From: Actinomycetes bacterium | GTDB taxonomy: Bacteria > Actinomycetota > Thermoleophilia > Solirubrobacterales > JACPNS01 | Assembly (NCBI GenBank): GCA_023404495.1 | Contig: JAEYBE010000008.1 | Location: forward strand, 1-27,138 | DNA: 27,138 nucleotides | Direction: 5' to 3' | Shown here: positions 6,140 to 14,056 of the stretch, piece by piece | Position numbering within the stretch: the first letter of the stretch is position 1 | Layout: every line of letters begins with the position of its first letter | Position numbers and translations under genes: made by a program | Notes under the pieces: generated by a model | Told to the model about the DNA's origin: nothing | What the model saw: the letters and a program-made list of their open reading frames with translations, nothing else | Databases searched by the model: none

Positions 6140-7147
6140 ATGGCCCGCATTCGCAACATGCCTGGGCGGATTCGCCGTCGTGGAACTTCCGCATCGGTAG
6201 AAGACCTCGTACCTGAGATCAACGTCGCACCGCGCGTCGAGCAGATCGAGCACGGCGGGATCCGTTGGATCAACATTGAGAAGCCAGGCCCCTCAGAAGA
6301 GGGCTGGCTGCGCGAGAACTACGACTTCCACGAGCTGGACCTCGAAGACGTTCGCTCGCGCAACCAGCGGCCGAAGATCGACGAATACGACGACTATCTC
6401 TTCATCGTTCTCCACCTCGCGATGTTCGACAAGCGCGTCGGCCGTCTGAACGCGGCCGAACTCGACATGTTCATCGGGCCCGACTTCGTGATCACGCTGC
6501 CAAACGAGGAGCTCAAGCCCGTCGAGTACCTCTTTGAGCGCTGCAAGAGCCACGAAGAGACCCGCGAGCAGCGCATGGGTCAGGGCACCGGCTTCCTGCT
6601 CTACACGATCGTCGACGACGCATTCGCCAGCTTCTTCCCGATGCTGCGCAAGATCGGACTCAAGCTCGACTCGATCGAGGAAGACATCTTCGAAGGCGGC
6701 CGCTCGCACGAGGTTGTCCGCGACATCTCCAATGTCAAGCAGGAGATCATCAACTTTCGCAAGATCATCCGGCCGCAGCGCGCCGTGCTGCGCGACCTTG
6801 AGCGCGTGAAGTCGCGCTTCCTGTCGGAGGAGCTTGAGGTCTACTTCGAGGACATCGTCGACGCATCCGAGCGAATGTGGGACATGCTCGAGAACTACAA
6901 GGAAGTCGTCGAGGCGCTCGAGGCGACCAACGAGTCGGTGATCAGCCACAACGTCAACGACGTGCTGCGAGTCCTGACGATCTTCTCGGTGTTCTTCCTT
7001 CCGCTGACGCTGATCAGCGGAATCTTCGGGATGAACAACCTGATCCCCGGCGAGCAGTCGGCGCTCGGATTCTGGCTGGTGATCGCCGGGATGGTCGCGA
7101 TCGTCGGCTCGATGTGGGTCTACTTCCGCAGACGCGGCTGGCTCTAA
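6140..7147 (+). CDS. corA: CorA-family magnesium/divalent cation channel
   Basis: A membrane channel of 335 residues that lets Mg2+ (or Co2+/Ni2+) into the cell as a homopentamer. The large N-terminal cytoplasmic part has the typical DYLFIVLHLAMFD and helix-rich segments such as IGLKLDSIEEDIFEG and ENYKEVVEALEATNESV. Two C-terminal transmembrane helices follow. The first ends in the signature Gly-Met-Asn at 297-299 (SGIFGMNN), the selectivity filter. The second ends with the basic tail YFRRRGWL. I see no strong ribosome site before the ATG at 6140, and the N-terminus is Arg-rich, so an ATG six codons later is possible. It is convergent with, and overlaps by 4 bp, the GGDEF gene. The family is certain; the ion is inferred. 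Confidence 0.95.
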   Translation: MARIRNMPGRIRRRGTSASVEDLVPEINVAPRVEQIEHGGIRWINIEKPGPSEEGWLRENYDFHELDLEDVRSRNQRPKIDEYDDYLFIVLHLAMFDKRVGRLNAAELDMFIGPDFVITLPNEELKPVEYLFERCKSHEETREQRMGQGTGFLLYTIVDDAFASFFPMLRKIGLKLDSIEEDIFEGGRSHEVVRDISNVKQEIINFRKIIRPQRAVLRDLERVKSRFLSEELEVYFEDIVDASERMWDMLENYKEVVEALEATNESVISHNVNDVLRVLTIFSVFFLPLTLISGIFGMNNLIPGEQSALGFWLVIAGMVAIVGSMWVYFRRRGWL

Positions 7148-9417
7148 CCGGCTGCCGCCGCGCCCGGACCCAGACGAATCGATGTCGTTGCCCTGACCGG
7201 CGCACTGCGAACGGTGTCTTTGCCGGATTCCTTGCTGATGCGCATCGCGATGTCGGCAGCGACGACGATTTCCTTCCAGTCCTCGACATGCTCCCAGGTC
7301 GCGTAGCCCAGCGAGAGTGTGACTTTCGGTTCGCAGAGCACGTGCCAGTCCACTGACGTGATCGCCGCACGGCACTTCGCCGCGGTCCTCATCAGCTCGG
7401 AGGCGCCGCCCTCTGGCAGGATCACGGCGAACTCGTCGCCGCCGATGCGACAGACCGTCGCCTCCCGGCCGACCGCGCCGTCGAGCACGGACGCGATCAT
7501 TCTCAAGACTTCGTCGCCCGCCTTGTGTCCGCCCGACGAATTGATCGCCTTGAAATCGTCGACGTCGGCGAGGATCAATCCACCGGAGTTGTAATTGCCA
7601 TCTGATTCACGTGAGCGGCCGTCCGCGGCCAGCGCGAGTGTCCGTTCAAACACGCGGCGATTGGCGAGCCGCGTGAGCGCGTCGATCCGCGAAAGCTCGA
7701 GCGCTTCTCGTTCGGCGGCGTCCGCGCGAACGCGATTGATGCGGAGAATCGCCGCGATCACGAGCACCTCGCCGAAGATCACCGAAACGCCGGTGAAGTT
7801 CGCCGTCTGAATGTTGGAGATCAGCGTCGCGACGAGGATCCCCAGCATCGCCCCGGTGCGCAGCGCGGCGTCGCGCGCGGAGAGAGCGTACGCAGCGTGC
7901 GCGACGACCAGGTAGGCCAGCGGCAGGATCGGCGTCGCCGCGCCACCGGTCGCATAGATCGCCGGTACGGCGATCAGCACTGCGAGCGTGTTCGAGATGT
8001 TTTCGGCTCGTCTGCGATGCCCCGGGCCGACCAGCGCCAGCGCGCCCGAGACCGCCATGCAGAGACCCGCCAGTGCGAGGGCCAGACGCGGATGAACGCC
8101 CTCAACGTTCGTCGACGCGGCGCCCGCCGCGATCATCGCCGCCGCAAGTAGCCAGGCGATCGAAGCGGCCGGCGCTCCGCTGCTCAGCAGCGAGGTGAAT
8201 TTTGAGCCATGCTCGACCGGCGCGTCAGACAGTGACCGGCCGCCGGACGTCTCTGGCGTGGGCAGACGCGGCGGAAGCGCTGCCTTGCTGTCGTACATGC
8301 GCGTGTCGGCCACATGCATCAGGTCATCGAGGGTCCCCCCGTCCTGCGGGTATACGGCCGTGCCGATACTCGCTGACAGGTCGAAGGTGGGACCCTCCGC
8401 ATTCGCCCGCTGCTCGGTCAGGGCGATCGCAAACTCGGATCGGAAAGCTTTCATGTGGTCGGCATCCGCACCCGGGAGCATCACGGCGAACTCATCGCCG
8501 CCGACGCGTGCCACCTGGTCTTGATCGCCAGCGGCGTCAAGCAGTGCTTTCGCCGTGCGACGGATCAACTGATCACCGCCTGCGTGTCCGTAAATCGTGT
8601 TGGCCGCCTTCAGCCCGTTGACGTCGATGAAGGCGACGCCCAGCTCAGTGCCTGCCTCGGCGGCCGCGGCAATCTGTGACTGCAATTCGTCGGCGAACGT
8701 GTGCAGGTTGGCGACTCCGGTCAGCGGGTCGGTCAAGGCGAGCCGGCGCGCTTCGAGTTCGGCGCGCAGCGTGAGGTGCCGGTGACGTGCGATCAACACC
8801 ACCATCGCCCAAAGCACGGCGGTCATGACGATCGCGCGCGGGACGAAGTTCGCCTCGCCGACTGCCTGGAGGTCGTAGACGAGCGGTGCCCACATCATCA
8901 GGGTGCCGACGGCGACATGGCGAGCGGCACGCCTTGGGGCCATGAAGTACGCGCAGTAGAACATGACGTTTGCAAAGAGGCCGAGGTCGGCGCTGCTGGC
9001 ACCGCCGGTCGCGGCGACAAGCGCGGTCGTCGCGAGCATTCCGGATATGACGACGAATTCTTCCGCCGCGGTGAAGAGCTTCCCCGTCAAGCGCGGCCCG
9101 ACAAACAGACACAGCAGTGCCATCGCGGCCGTGACCGCCAGATACGCATGAAACGCCGTGGTCGACATGGCCTCACCAGCCGGACCAAACTGCTGCAACG
9201 TGCCGATTGCCGCCTGCAGAGACCAGAGGACGGCACCGGTGATCGAGCGATTGCGGATATCCGGGTCGACCGCAAGGCGGCGCTTTAGCGCGGCTTGGCC
9301 GCCGCCCCGGAATGCCGGAGCAATCGACTCAGCCGCGATTTCTGGTTTACGGTTTCCGTCCATGGAGTTCGCTGCCCAAATGATCGGCTTTTTGGCCGCC
9401 GATTCCGCACAGTTCAT
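7144..9417 (-). CDS. Integral membrane protein with two GGDEF (diguanylate cyclase) domains
   Basis: A protein of 757 residues built as two similar halves. Each half has a block of about five or six hydrophobic helices followed by a GGDEF domain. The first domain has DPLTGVANLHTF, FIDVNGLKAAN and VGGDEFAVMLP (GGDEF at about 306-310). The second has DALTRLANRRVFE, LADVDDFKAIN and IGGDEFAVILP (about 659-663). Both signature loops and the Asp/Asn substrate residues look intact, so both could make cyclic di-GMP from two GTP. Neither has the RxxD inhibitory site five residues before GGDEF (GDQD and GREA occupy it). No EAL or HD-GYP domain is present. Starts at 9417 or 9363 are both possible. An inverted repeat lies upstream. 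The membrane halves probably sense something, but no ligand can be named. Confidence 0.93.
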   Translation of the reverse strand: MNCAESAAKKPIIWAANSMDGNRKPEIAAESIAPAFRGGGQAALKRRLAVDPDIRNRSITGAVLWSLQAAIGTLQQFGPAGEAMSTTAFHAYLAVTAAMALLCLFVGPRLTGKLFTAAEEFVVISGMLATTALVAATGGASSADLGLFANVMFYCAYFMAPRRAARHVAVGTLMMWAPLVYDLQAVGEANFVPRAIVMTAVLWAMVVLIARHRHLTLRAELEARRLALTDPLTGVANLHTFADELQSQIAAAAEAGTELGVAFIDVNGLKAANTIYGHAGGDQLIRRTAKALLDAAGDQDQVARVGGDEFAVMLPGADADHMKAFRSEFAIALTEQRANAEGPTFDLSASIGTAVYPQDGGTLDDLMHVADTRMYDSKAALPPRLPTPETSGGRSLSDAPVEHGSKFTSLLSSGAPAASIAWLLAAAMIAAGAASTNVEGVHPRLALALAGLCMAVSGALALVGPGHRRRAENISNTLAVLIAVPAIYATGGAATPILPLAYLVVAHAAYALSARDAALRTGAMLGILVATLISNIQTANFTGVSVIFGEVLVIAAILRINRVRADAAEREALELSRIDALTRLANRRVFERTLALAADGRSRESDGNYNSGGLILADVDDFKAINSSGGHKAGDEVLRMIASVLDGAVGREATVCRIGGDEFAVILPEGGASELMRTAAKCRAAITSVDWHVLCEPKVTLSLGYATWEHVEDWKEIVVAADIAMRISKESGKDTVRSAPVRATTSIRLGPGAAAAG

Positions 9418-9438
9418 ACGTCCGTCTAGACGCCTGTT

Positions 9439-9456
9439 ATGGGGTTATTACCCCAT
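9439..9456. promoter_or_regulatory. Inverted repeat, candidate operator upstream of the GGDEF gene
   Basis: A perfect 7-bp inverted repeat, ATGGGGT-TATT-ACCCCAT, lies in the 164-base gap between the divergent GGDEF (start 9417) and RmlC-like (start 9582) genes, 22 bases before the GGDEF start codon. The size and symmetry suit a dimeric regulator. No T tract follows, so a terminator is unlikely. I do not recognise the cognate regulator. The rest of the gap holds no clear feature. Confidence 0.45.
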
Positions 9457-9581
9457 CGGCAAGCGGTTTGCACGCCTTATGAGTCTGATTTTGGACATTA
9501 TTCAGCCGGTGTTAATCGTGTCCAGAGCGGGTGCGTCCAGACGCCTTGCGGAGTCGCTGATTTCGGCTAGAGTCGCGCCCG

Positions 9582-10115
9582 GTGAGCGCGCAGAACGACA
9601 TTCAGATCGACGGAGTCATCGTCAAGCGCCTGACGGTGCACGGCGACCACCGCGGGCGCGTGCTCGAGGGTTGGCGCGGTGAGTGGGCCCCATTTGCGGT
9701 CAAGCAAATGACTGAAGGGCGCGCCCAGCAAGGCGTTCTGAAGGGATTGCACCTCCACTACAAGCAGTGGGATTGGTGGCGCATAATCACCGGGCGTATG
9801 TTGGTGGGCCTCTATGACGCCCGGCCCAGCTCGCCGACGCACGGCGCGACGATGCTTTTTGAAATCAACCCGGACGAACCGACTGCGGTGGGCATCCCTC
9901 CAGGGGTCGCCCACGGGTACTACGCGCTGAGTGACCTTGAAATGGTCTACCTCCTCAGCGAGGTCTACGACCCCACGGACGAACACGGCGTGCACTGGGA
10001 TTCTGTGGGGCTCGAGTGGCCGTTTCTTGCCTCCGGAGAGAAGCCGTTGATCAGCGAGCGTGATGTGAACCTGCCGACGGCGGACGAGTTCGAATTTGCC
10101 GGAGCGACCGCGTGA
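9582..10115 (+). CDS. dTDP-4-dehydrorhamnose 3,5-epimerase-family (RmlC-like) cupin
   Basis: A cupin-fold sugar-nucleotide epimerase of 177 residues, close to typical RmlC length. Visible hallmarks are GVLKGLHLHY, where His57 matches the catalytic base of RmlC; LYDARPSSPTHG; IPPGVAHGYYALSD; and LSEVYDPTDEHGVHW, where Tyr129 matches the acid residue. RmlC epimerises C3 and C5 of 4-keto-6-deoxy sugars on dTDP. No rmlA, rmlB or rmlD is adjacent. The CDP-sugar genes at 1814-3552 would make a related 4-keto substrate, so the true nucleotide is open. The start is a GTG at 9582. Its stop overlaps the next gene by 4 bp (GTGA), showing translational coupling to the HIT gene. Confidence 0.85.
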   Translation: MSAQNDIQIDGVIVKRLTVHGDHRGRVLEGWRGEWAPFAVKQMTEGRAQQGVLKGLHLHYKQWDWWRIITGRMLVGLYDARPSSPTHGATMLFEINPDEPTAVGIPPGVAHGYYALSDLEMVYLLSEVYDPTDEHGVHWDSVGLEWPFLASGEKPLISERDVNLPTADEFEFAGATA

Positions 10116-10627
10116 GCCCGAAGGACCGCTTGTGGGCGCCGTGGCGCATGCAGTACGTCGAGCACCATCCGCCGGACCACTCGGAGGGAAAAGCCGGCTG
10201 CATCTTCTGTGACTTCCCCGCCGAGCACGAGGACGAGAAGAACCTGATCGCACACCGCGGCGAACTCGCCTATGTGATTCTCAATGGGTTCCCGTACAAC
10301 AACGGCCACGTGATGGTCGTGCCCTTCGAGCACAACTCGCAGCTGCACGCATTGTCACCGGAGACCGCCGAGGAGATCACGCGGCTGACGCAGCTTTCGT
10401 TGACGGTGCTCGAGTCGATTTACCACCCCGAAGGCTTCAATATCGGCATCAACCAGGGCGACGCAGCCGGTGCCGGCATCGGCGCTCACCTCCACCAACA
10501 CATCGTCCCCCGCTGGGTCGGAGACACCAATTTCATGCCCGTCGTCGCCGACGTGCGGGTGCTGCCCGAAGCGCTCGCCGGCAGCTACGAGAAGATCGCG
10601 GCCGGATTCAAGACCGCGAGCAGTTGA
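10112..10627 (+). CDS. HIT-family nucleotide hydrolase/transferase (Ap4A phosphorylase-like)
   Basis: A protein of 171 residues with the histidine triad HLHQH (His126, His128, His130; His128 is the likely nucleotidylated residue) in GAHLHQHIVPRW. The N-terminus RLWAPWRMQYV and the Cys30-x2-Cys33 pair (CIFC) resemble the actinobacterial Ap4A phosphorylase / ATP adenylyltransferase group, which splits diadenosine tetraphosphate to ADP and ATP. NGFPYNNGHVMVVPFEH is the typical HIT core. The GTG start overlaps the upstream RmlC-like stop, so the two are co-translated. The HIT family is certain; Ap4A as substrate is inferred from similarity to the mycobacterial enzyme. Confidence 0.92.
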   Translation: MSPKDRLWAPWRMQYVEHHPPDHSEGKAGCIFCDFPAEHEDEKNLIAHRGELAYVILNGFPYNNGHVMVVPFEHNSQLHALSPETAEEITRLTQLSLTVLESIYHPEGFNIGINQGDAAGAGIGAHLHQHIVPRWVGDTNFMPVVADVRVLPEALAGSYEKIAAGFKTASS

Positions 10628-10651
10628 TAGCGGCAGATCTTCCACGCCTGC

Positions 10652-10696
10652 GCCCATAGGGACCGGGCAAGGAGTTTTTGGCCCTCCGTTATGGGC
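10652..10696. terminator. Possible bidirectional terminator hairpin
   Basis: A 7-bp inverted repeat, GCCCATA (10652-10658) and TATGGGC (10690-10696), encloses a G-rich then T5 then GGCCCTCC segment that can pair further. It lies between the convergent HIT and unrecognised genes and overlaps the last codons of the latter. The long inner loop and imperfect pairing make this a weak call. Confidence 0.3.
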
Positions 10697-11546
10697 CATC
10701 CCAGATTTCGCGAAGTCGTGCTTCGAGCTCCGGGCGCCGCTCTTTGAGCATGGCGAGTTCCTTCCAAGCGTCGCCGACCAACGAGTTCGCGAGGTCTTCC
10801 ATTTCAAGATGAAGGCCCCAAAGCTCGCCTGCCACCCCTGCTCCGTACAGTCGCTCGAGCAGCCGTGCAGTGAACGAACCGTCAAACCGGTCCTCGTATT
10901 CCTCGCGATCGAGAACCCCTCTGAGAAATCGCGGAGTACGCGGGCGCGCAATCCGCCGTACGAGCGTGTGATTCGTGAAGAGATAGCCAGTCGAACTCAG
11001 CCACGTGAGCACATCATCCGGGGCAGCCGGTCTGACCGCCAGATACCCGCCCATGAAATCCTCGGACCCGCCCAACAGATAGAAATCCTCAACGTCCCGG
11101 GACGAAGCCATCCAGCGTCCGTTCGCGGCAAAGATTGACCACTCCATGCTCATGAAGTTCTGTAGACCGGCCCTGGCGTCGGGCTCAAGCCCGGCGAGCG
11201 CATCGTCCGGCTCATCGAGCTCGGCGATTCTCACCAGCTCCTCGGCCGTCGTTTCAACCACACCGTCGCTTGGGCCGGTCGGCCCGATTTCGCTGTGAGC
11301 TCCGTACCACCGAATCAGTATGGGTCCACCGCCAACGGCGGCGTGTCCGGCCGCGATCGCGCGAAGCTCGATGTCGTAGTAGTCGATCGAACCCGTGAGT
11401 GCAGCGACGCGAACCCGATCGAACCGGCGCTCTGTTCGGGCCTTGCCACTGGGGTCCAAGTTCCCGGTGATCTCGGCGTGGACGGCCATCGCGGCTTCGA
11501 GCTCGACGCCTTTCAGCGCGCGGATCGTCCCTTCAGAGCGGTGCAT
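10689..11546 (-). CDS. Hypothetical protein, no recognised family
   Basis: I do not recognise this protein. It is 285 residues, soluble (no signal peptide or membrane segment), and fairly acidic in the middle (VRIAELDEPDDALAGLEPDA). Aromatic-rich stretches follow (MSMEWSIFAANGRWM, VEDFYLLGGSEDFMGGYLAV). The C-terminal part is charged and helical, with EMEDLANSLVGDAWKELAML and a Glu/Arg-rich tail. The frame is open upstream to 11960, but that part lies antisense to the mutase gene and reads like shadow sequence. I therefore chose the ATG at 11546, which has GGCGGG just before it; an in-frame ATG at 11582 is possible. Third-position G/C looks normal for this genome. It is monocistronic and divergent from the phosphomannomutase operon. 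Confidence 0.65.
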   Translation of the reverse strand: MHRSEGTIRALKGVELEAAMAVHAEITGNLDPSGKARTERRFDRVRVAALTGSIDYYDIELRAIAAGHAAVGGGPILIRWYGAHSEIGPTGPSDGVVETTAEELVRIAELDEPDDALAGLEPDARAGLQNFMSMEWSIFAANGRWMASSRDVEDFYLLGGSEDFMGGYLAVRPAAPDDVLTWLSSTGYLFTNHTLVRRIARPRTPRFLRGVLDREEYEDRFDGSFTARLLERLYGAGVAGELWGLHLEMEDLANSLVGDAWKELAMLKERRPELEARLREIWDGP

Positions 11547-11636
11547 CCCGCCGAAACTACAAGCCCACGGGGTCGATAGCATTCGGCCCGCACGATCGTT
11601 CGCCCCCACCCCAAGATTCGCGAGGTCTCCCTTTCT

Positions 11637-13007
11637 ATGACGCTCGACCAGTCCGTCTTCAAGGCCTATGACGTGCGCGGCACGTACCCCGATCAGCTCA
11701 ACGAAGAGGTCGCCTACGGGATCGGGCGGGCGCTGACGGAGTTCCTCGCTGGCGAGTCGGACAAGCCGGCCGCAGAGCTGTCGATCGCGGTTGGCCGCGA
11801 CATGCGCCTCTCTGCCCCAGGAATGATGGAGGCCTACATCAAGGGGATCACCGACGGCGGCGCTGACGTACTCGACATCGGCCAGGTCGGAACCGAAGTG
11901 CTCTACTGGATCGTCAATCACCGCCAGCTCGACGGCGGTCTGATGTGCACGGCCAGTCACAACCCAAAGGCCTACACCGGCGCAAAGATGGTCCGCGCCA
12001 AGGCCCTCCCCCTTTCCGGCGATTCTGGAATCGGTGAGATTCGCGACCTCGTGGCAAGCGGGGAGCTAGAGGCCGTCGACGCCCCGGGCATCGTCGTCCA
12101 GGAGGACGTGATGGCCGAGTTCCAGCTCCACGCCCTCGGCTTCATCAACCCCGAGGCCGTGAAATCGATCAAGGTCGTCGCCGACGGCGGCAACGGAATG
12201 GCGGGCCCGATGGTCGGTCCGGTGCTCGGCGAGCTCCCGGTGGTGGACCTCAAGACCTACTACTGGGAGCCTGACGGCAACTTCCCCGACCATGAGCCAA
12301 ATCCGCTGCTGCCGGAGAACCGTGAGTTCATCATCGAGACTGTCAAGAGCGAGGGCGCTGAACTCGGCATCGCCTGGGACGGCGACGCCGATCGCTGCTT
12401 CTTCATCGATGAGCAGGGCCGCTTTGTCGACGGCGATTTCCTCACCGCGATGCTGGCCGAGTCGCTGCTGAAGAAGTTCCCCGGCGAAACGATCCTCTAC
12501 GACGTGCGTGCGAGCCGCGCGGTGGCAGACACAGTGCTCGCCGCAGGCGGCCGGCCGGTGGTCAATCGCGTCGGACACGCCTTCTTCAAGGCACGCATGC
12601 ACGAGAACGGCGCGCTCTTTGGCGGCGAGGTCTCCGGGCACTACTACTTCCGCGACTTCGGCTGCATCGATTCGGGCACTCTGCCGGCGCTCTTGATCCT
12701 TGAGCTGCTCGGCGAGAGCGGCGTGACGCTCGGCCAGATGCTCGACAAGTACCGCGAGAAGTACTTCATCACCGGCGAAATCAACTCCACGGTCGACGAT
12801 GCGCAGGCCGTGATGGACGCGATCGAAGCCAAGTACTCAGACGGCGAGATCATGAAGCTCGACGGCATCAACGTCGACTATGAGGACTGGCACTTCAACG
12901 TGCGCGCCTCCAACACCGAGCCGCTGTTGCGCCTGAACCTCGAAGCGTTTGACCAGGCGACGATGGAATCCCGTCGCGACGAGCTGCTCGAGCTGATCCG
13001 CTCCTGA
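11637..13007 (+). CDS. manB: Phosphomannomutase/phosphoglucomutase
   Basis: An alpha-D-phosphohexomutase of 456 residues, full length for the PMM/PGM group, interconverting the 1- and 6-phosphates of mannose and glucose. The four catalytic regions are visible. TASHNPKAYTG holds the phosphoserine Ser107; DGDADRC, at about residues 248-253, is the Mg2+-binding loop; GGEVSGHYYF is the sugar-recognition loop; and RASNTEPLLRLN is the phosphate-binding loop. A GAGG ribosome site lies about 10 bases before the ATG. It supplies hexose-1-phosphates for GDP-mannose or for the CDP-glucose genes at 2800-3552. It heads a plus-strand operon with the next gene overlapping by one base (TGATG). manB or pgm naming cannot be settled from sequence alone. 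Confidence 0.94.
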   Translation: MTLDQSVFKAYDVRGTYPDQLNEEVAYGIGRALTEFLAGESDKPAAELSIAVGRDMRLSAPGMMEAYIKGITDGGADVLDIGQVGTEVLYWIVNHRQLDGGLMCTASHNPKAYTGAKMVRAKALPLSGDSGIGEIRDLVASGELEAVDAPGIVVQEDVMAEFQLHALGFINPEAVKSIKVVADGGNGMAGPMVGPVLGELPVVDLKTYYWEPDGNFPDHEPNPLLPENREFIIETVKSEGAELGIAWDGDADRCFFIDEQGRFVDGDFLTAMLAESLLKKFPGETILYDVRASRAVADTVLAAGGRPVVNRVGHAFFKARMHENGALFGGEVSGHYYFRDFGCIDSGTLPALLILELLGESGVTLGQMLDKYREKYFITGEINSTVDDAQAVMDAIEAKYSDGEIMKLDGINVDYEDWHFNVRASNTEPLLRLNLEAFDQATMESRRDELLELIRS

Positions 13008-14026
13008 TGGTCGATCGCTCTTCAGCCGAGATGAAGCCGCTGTTTGAGCGGATGGAGTCTGAGGGGATCCACATGATGGAGATCCCCACTCCGTTTGCAG
13101 TCGGTCCGGTCAATTGCTACTTGATCGAAGATGATCCCCTGACGATCTTCGATCCCGGGCCGAACTCCGGTGAGGCGATCGAGGCGCTGGTTGTTGGATT
13201 GCGCGCACGCGGACACGAGCTTGCTGACATCGAGCGAATCGTCGTCACCCACCAGCACATCGACCACCTTGGGCTTGTGGAGGTCGTCCAGCACGCCTCC
13301 AATGCCGAAGTCGTCTGTCTCGACAAGTGCCGCTCTTGGATGGAGAATTTCCACGAGGAAGCCAGCGCGACGGATCGCTGGGCAAGCAAGATGCTCGTAC
13401 AGCACGGCGTCGGAGAAGAGGTCGCCGTCGCTTTGCGCGCGGTCGCCAAGGCATTTCGCGGTTGGGGCTCGGAATGCAAAGTCGACCGCACCGTCGCCGA
13501 GGGCGAGCTGCTTGAGTTTCGCGACCGCAAGCTCGAGGTCTTCCACCGTCCCGGCCACTCCTCCACTGACACCGTGTTCTGGAACGCCGAGACACAGACG
13601 TTGCTCTCGGCTGACCACCTGATCAAGCACATCTCATCAAACCCGCTTCTTGAGCGCCCTGAGAACGAAGGCGACCCGCGCCCCCAGGAGCTGGTGCTCT
13701 ACCAGCAGTCGATGGCCAAGACCCGCGAGATGCCGGCCACGATGACGCTCAGCGGCCACGGCGAACCGATCGTCGATCACGCCACCCTGATCGACGAGCG
13801 CTCGGCGATGACCGCCAAGCGGGTCGAGAAGCTCTTCAATATGCTCGAGGAAGGTGGGCCGCAGACCGCGCATGAGTTGGCGCGTGGAACGTGGGGCAAC
13901 ATTGCGGTGACACAGGCTTTCCTCACGCTCTCGGAAGTACTGGGGAACCTCGACATTCTTGAGAATGCCGGCCGCGTTGCCCCGCAGGAGAATGACGGCA
14001 TTGTCAAGTATTCCGTCGCGACGTAA
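13007..14026 (+). CDS. Metallo-beta-lactamase-fold hydrolase
   Basis: A protein of 339 residues with the metal motif THQHIDHLG (His82, His84, Asp86, His87), a further RPGHSSTDTVFW histidine, LLSADHLI (bridging Asp) and LSGHGEPI (late His). This is a complete two-metal MBL site. A C-terminal region of about 80 residues (ERSAMTAKRVEKLFNML and onward) looks like the helical winged-helix tail seen in the LACTB2-like group. Members act on thioesters, lactones, phosphodiesters or RNA, so the substrate is open. Its ATG overlaps the mutase TGA by one base, and the lipid-kinase gene follows after 30 bases. A shorter start at Met9 or at Met23-24 is possible; no strong Shine-Dalgarno is seen. Confidence 0.9.
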   Translation: MVDRSSAEMKPLFERMESEGIHMMEIPTPFAVGPVNCYLIEDDPLTIFDPGPNSGEAIEALVVGLRARGHELADIERIVVTHQHIDHLGLVEVVQHASNAEVVCLDKCRSWMENFHEEASATDRWASKMLVQHGVGEEVAVALRAVAKAFRGWGSECKVDRTVAEGELLEFRDRKLEVFHRPGHSSTDTVFWNAETQTLLSADHLIKHISSNPLLERPENEGDPRPQELVLYQQSMAKTREMPATMTLSGHGEPIVDHATLIDERSAMTAKRVEKLFNMLEEGGPQTAHELARGTWGNIAVTQAFLTLSEVLGNLDILENAGRVAPQENDGIVKYSVAT

Positions 14027-14056
14027 CCGGGCCGCCCGCGGCGTGTCTTAGACGCG

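Noticed and set aside
6293..7375. A 360-codon minus-strand frame opposite corA
   Set aside because: Val/Asp/Leu-rich shadow sequence running out into the GGDEF gene end; corA is certain.
9424..9431. GTCTAGAC palindrome near the GGDEF start
   Set aside because: An 8-bp palindrome is too short to mean much; the 7+7 inverted repeat next to it is the stronger candidate.
11547..11960. N-terminal extension of the unrecognised gene
   Set aside because: It lies antisense to the start of the hexose mutase and would overlap it by over 300 bases; a good ATG exists at 11546.
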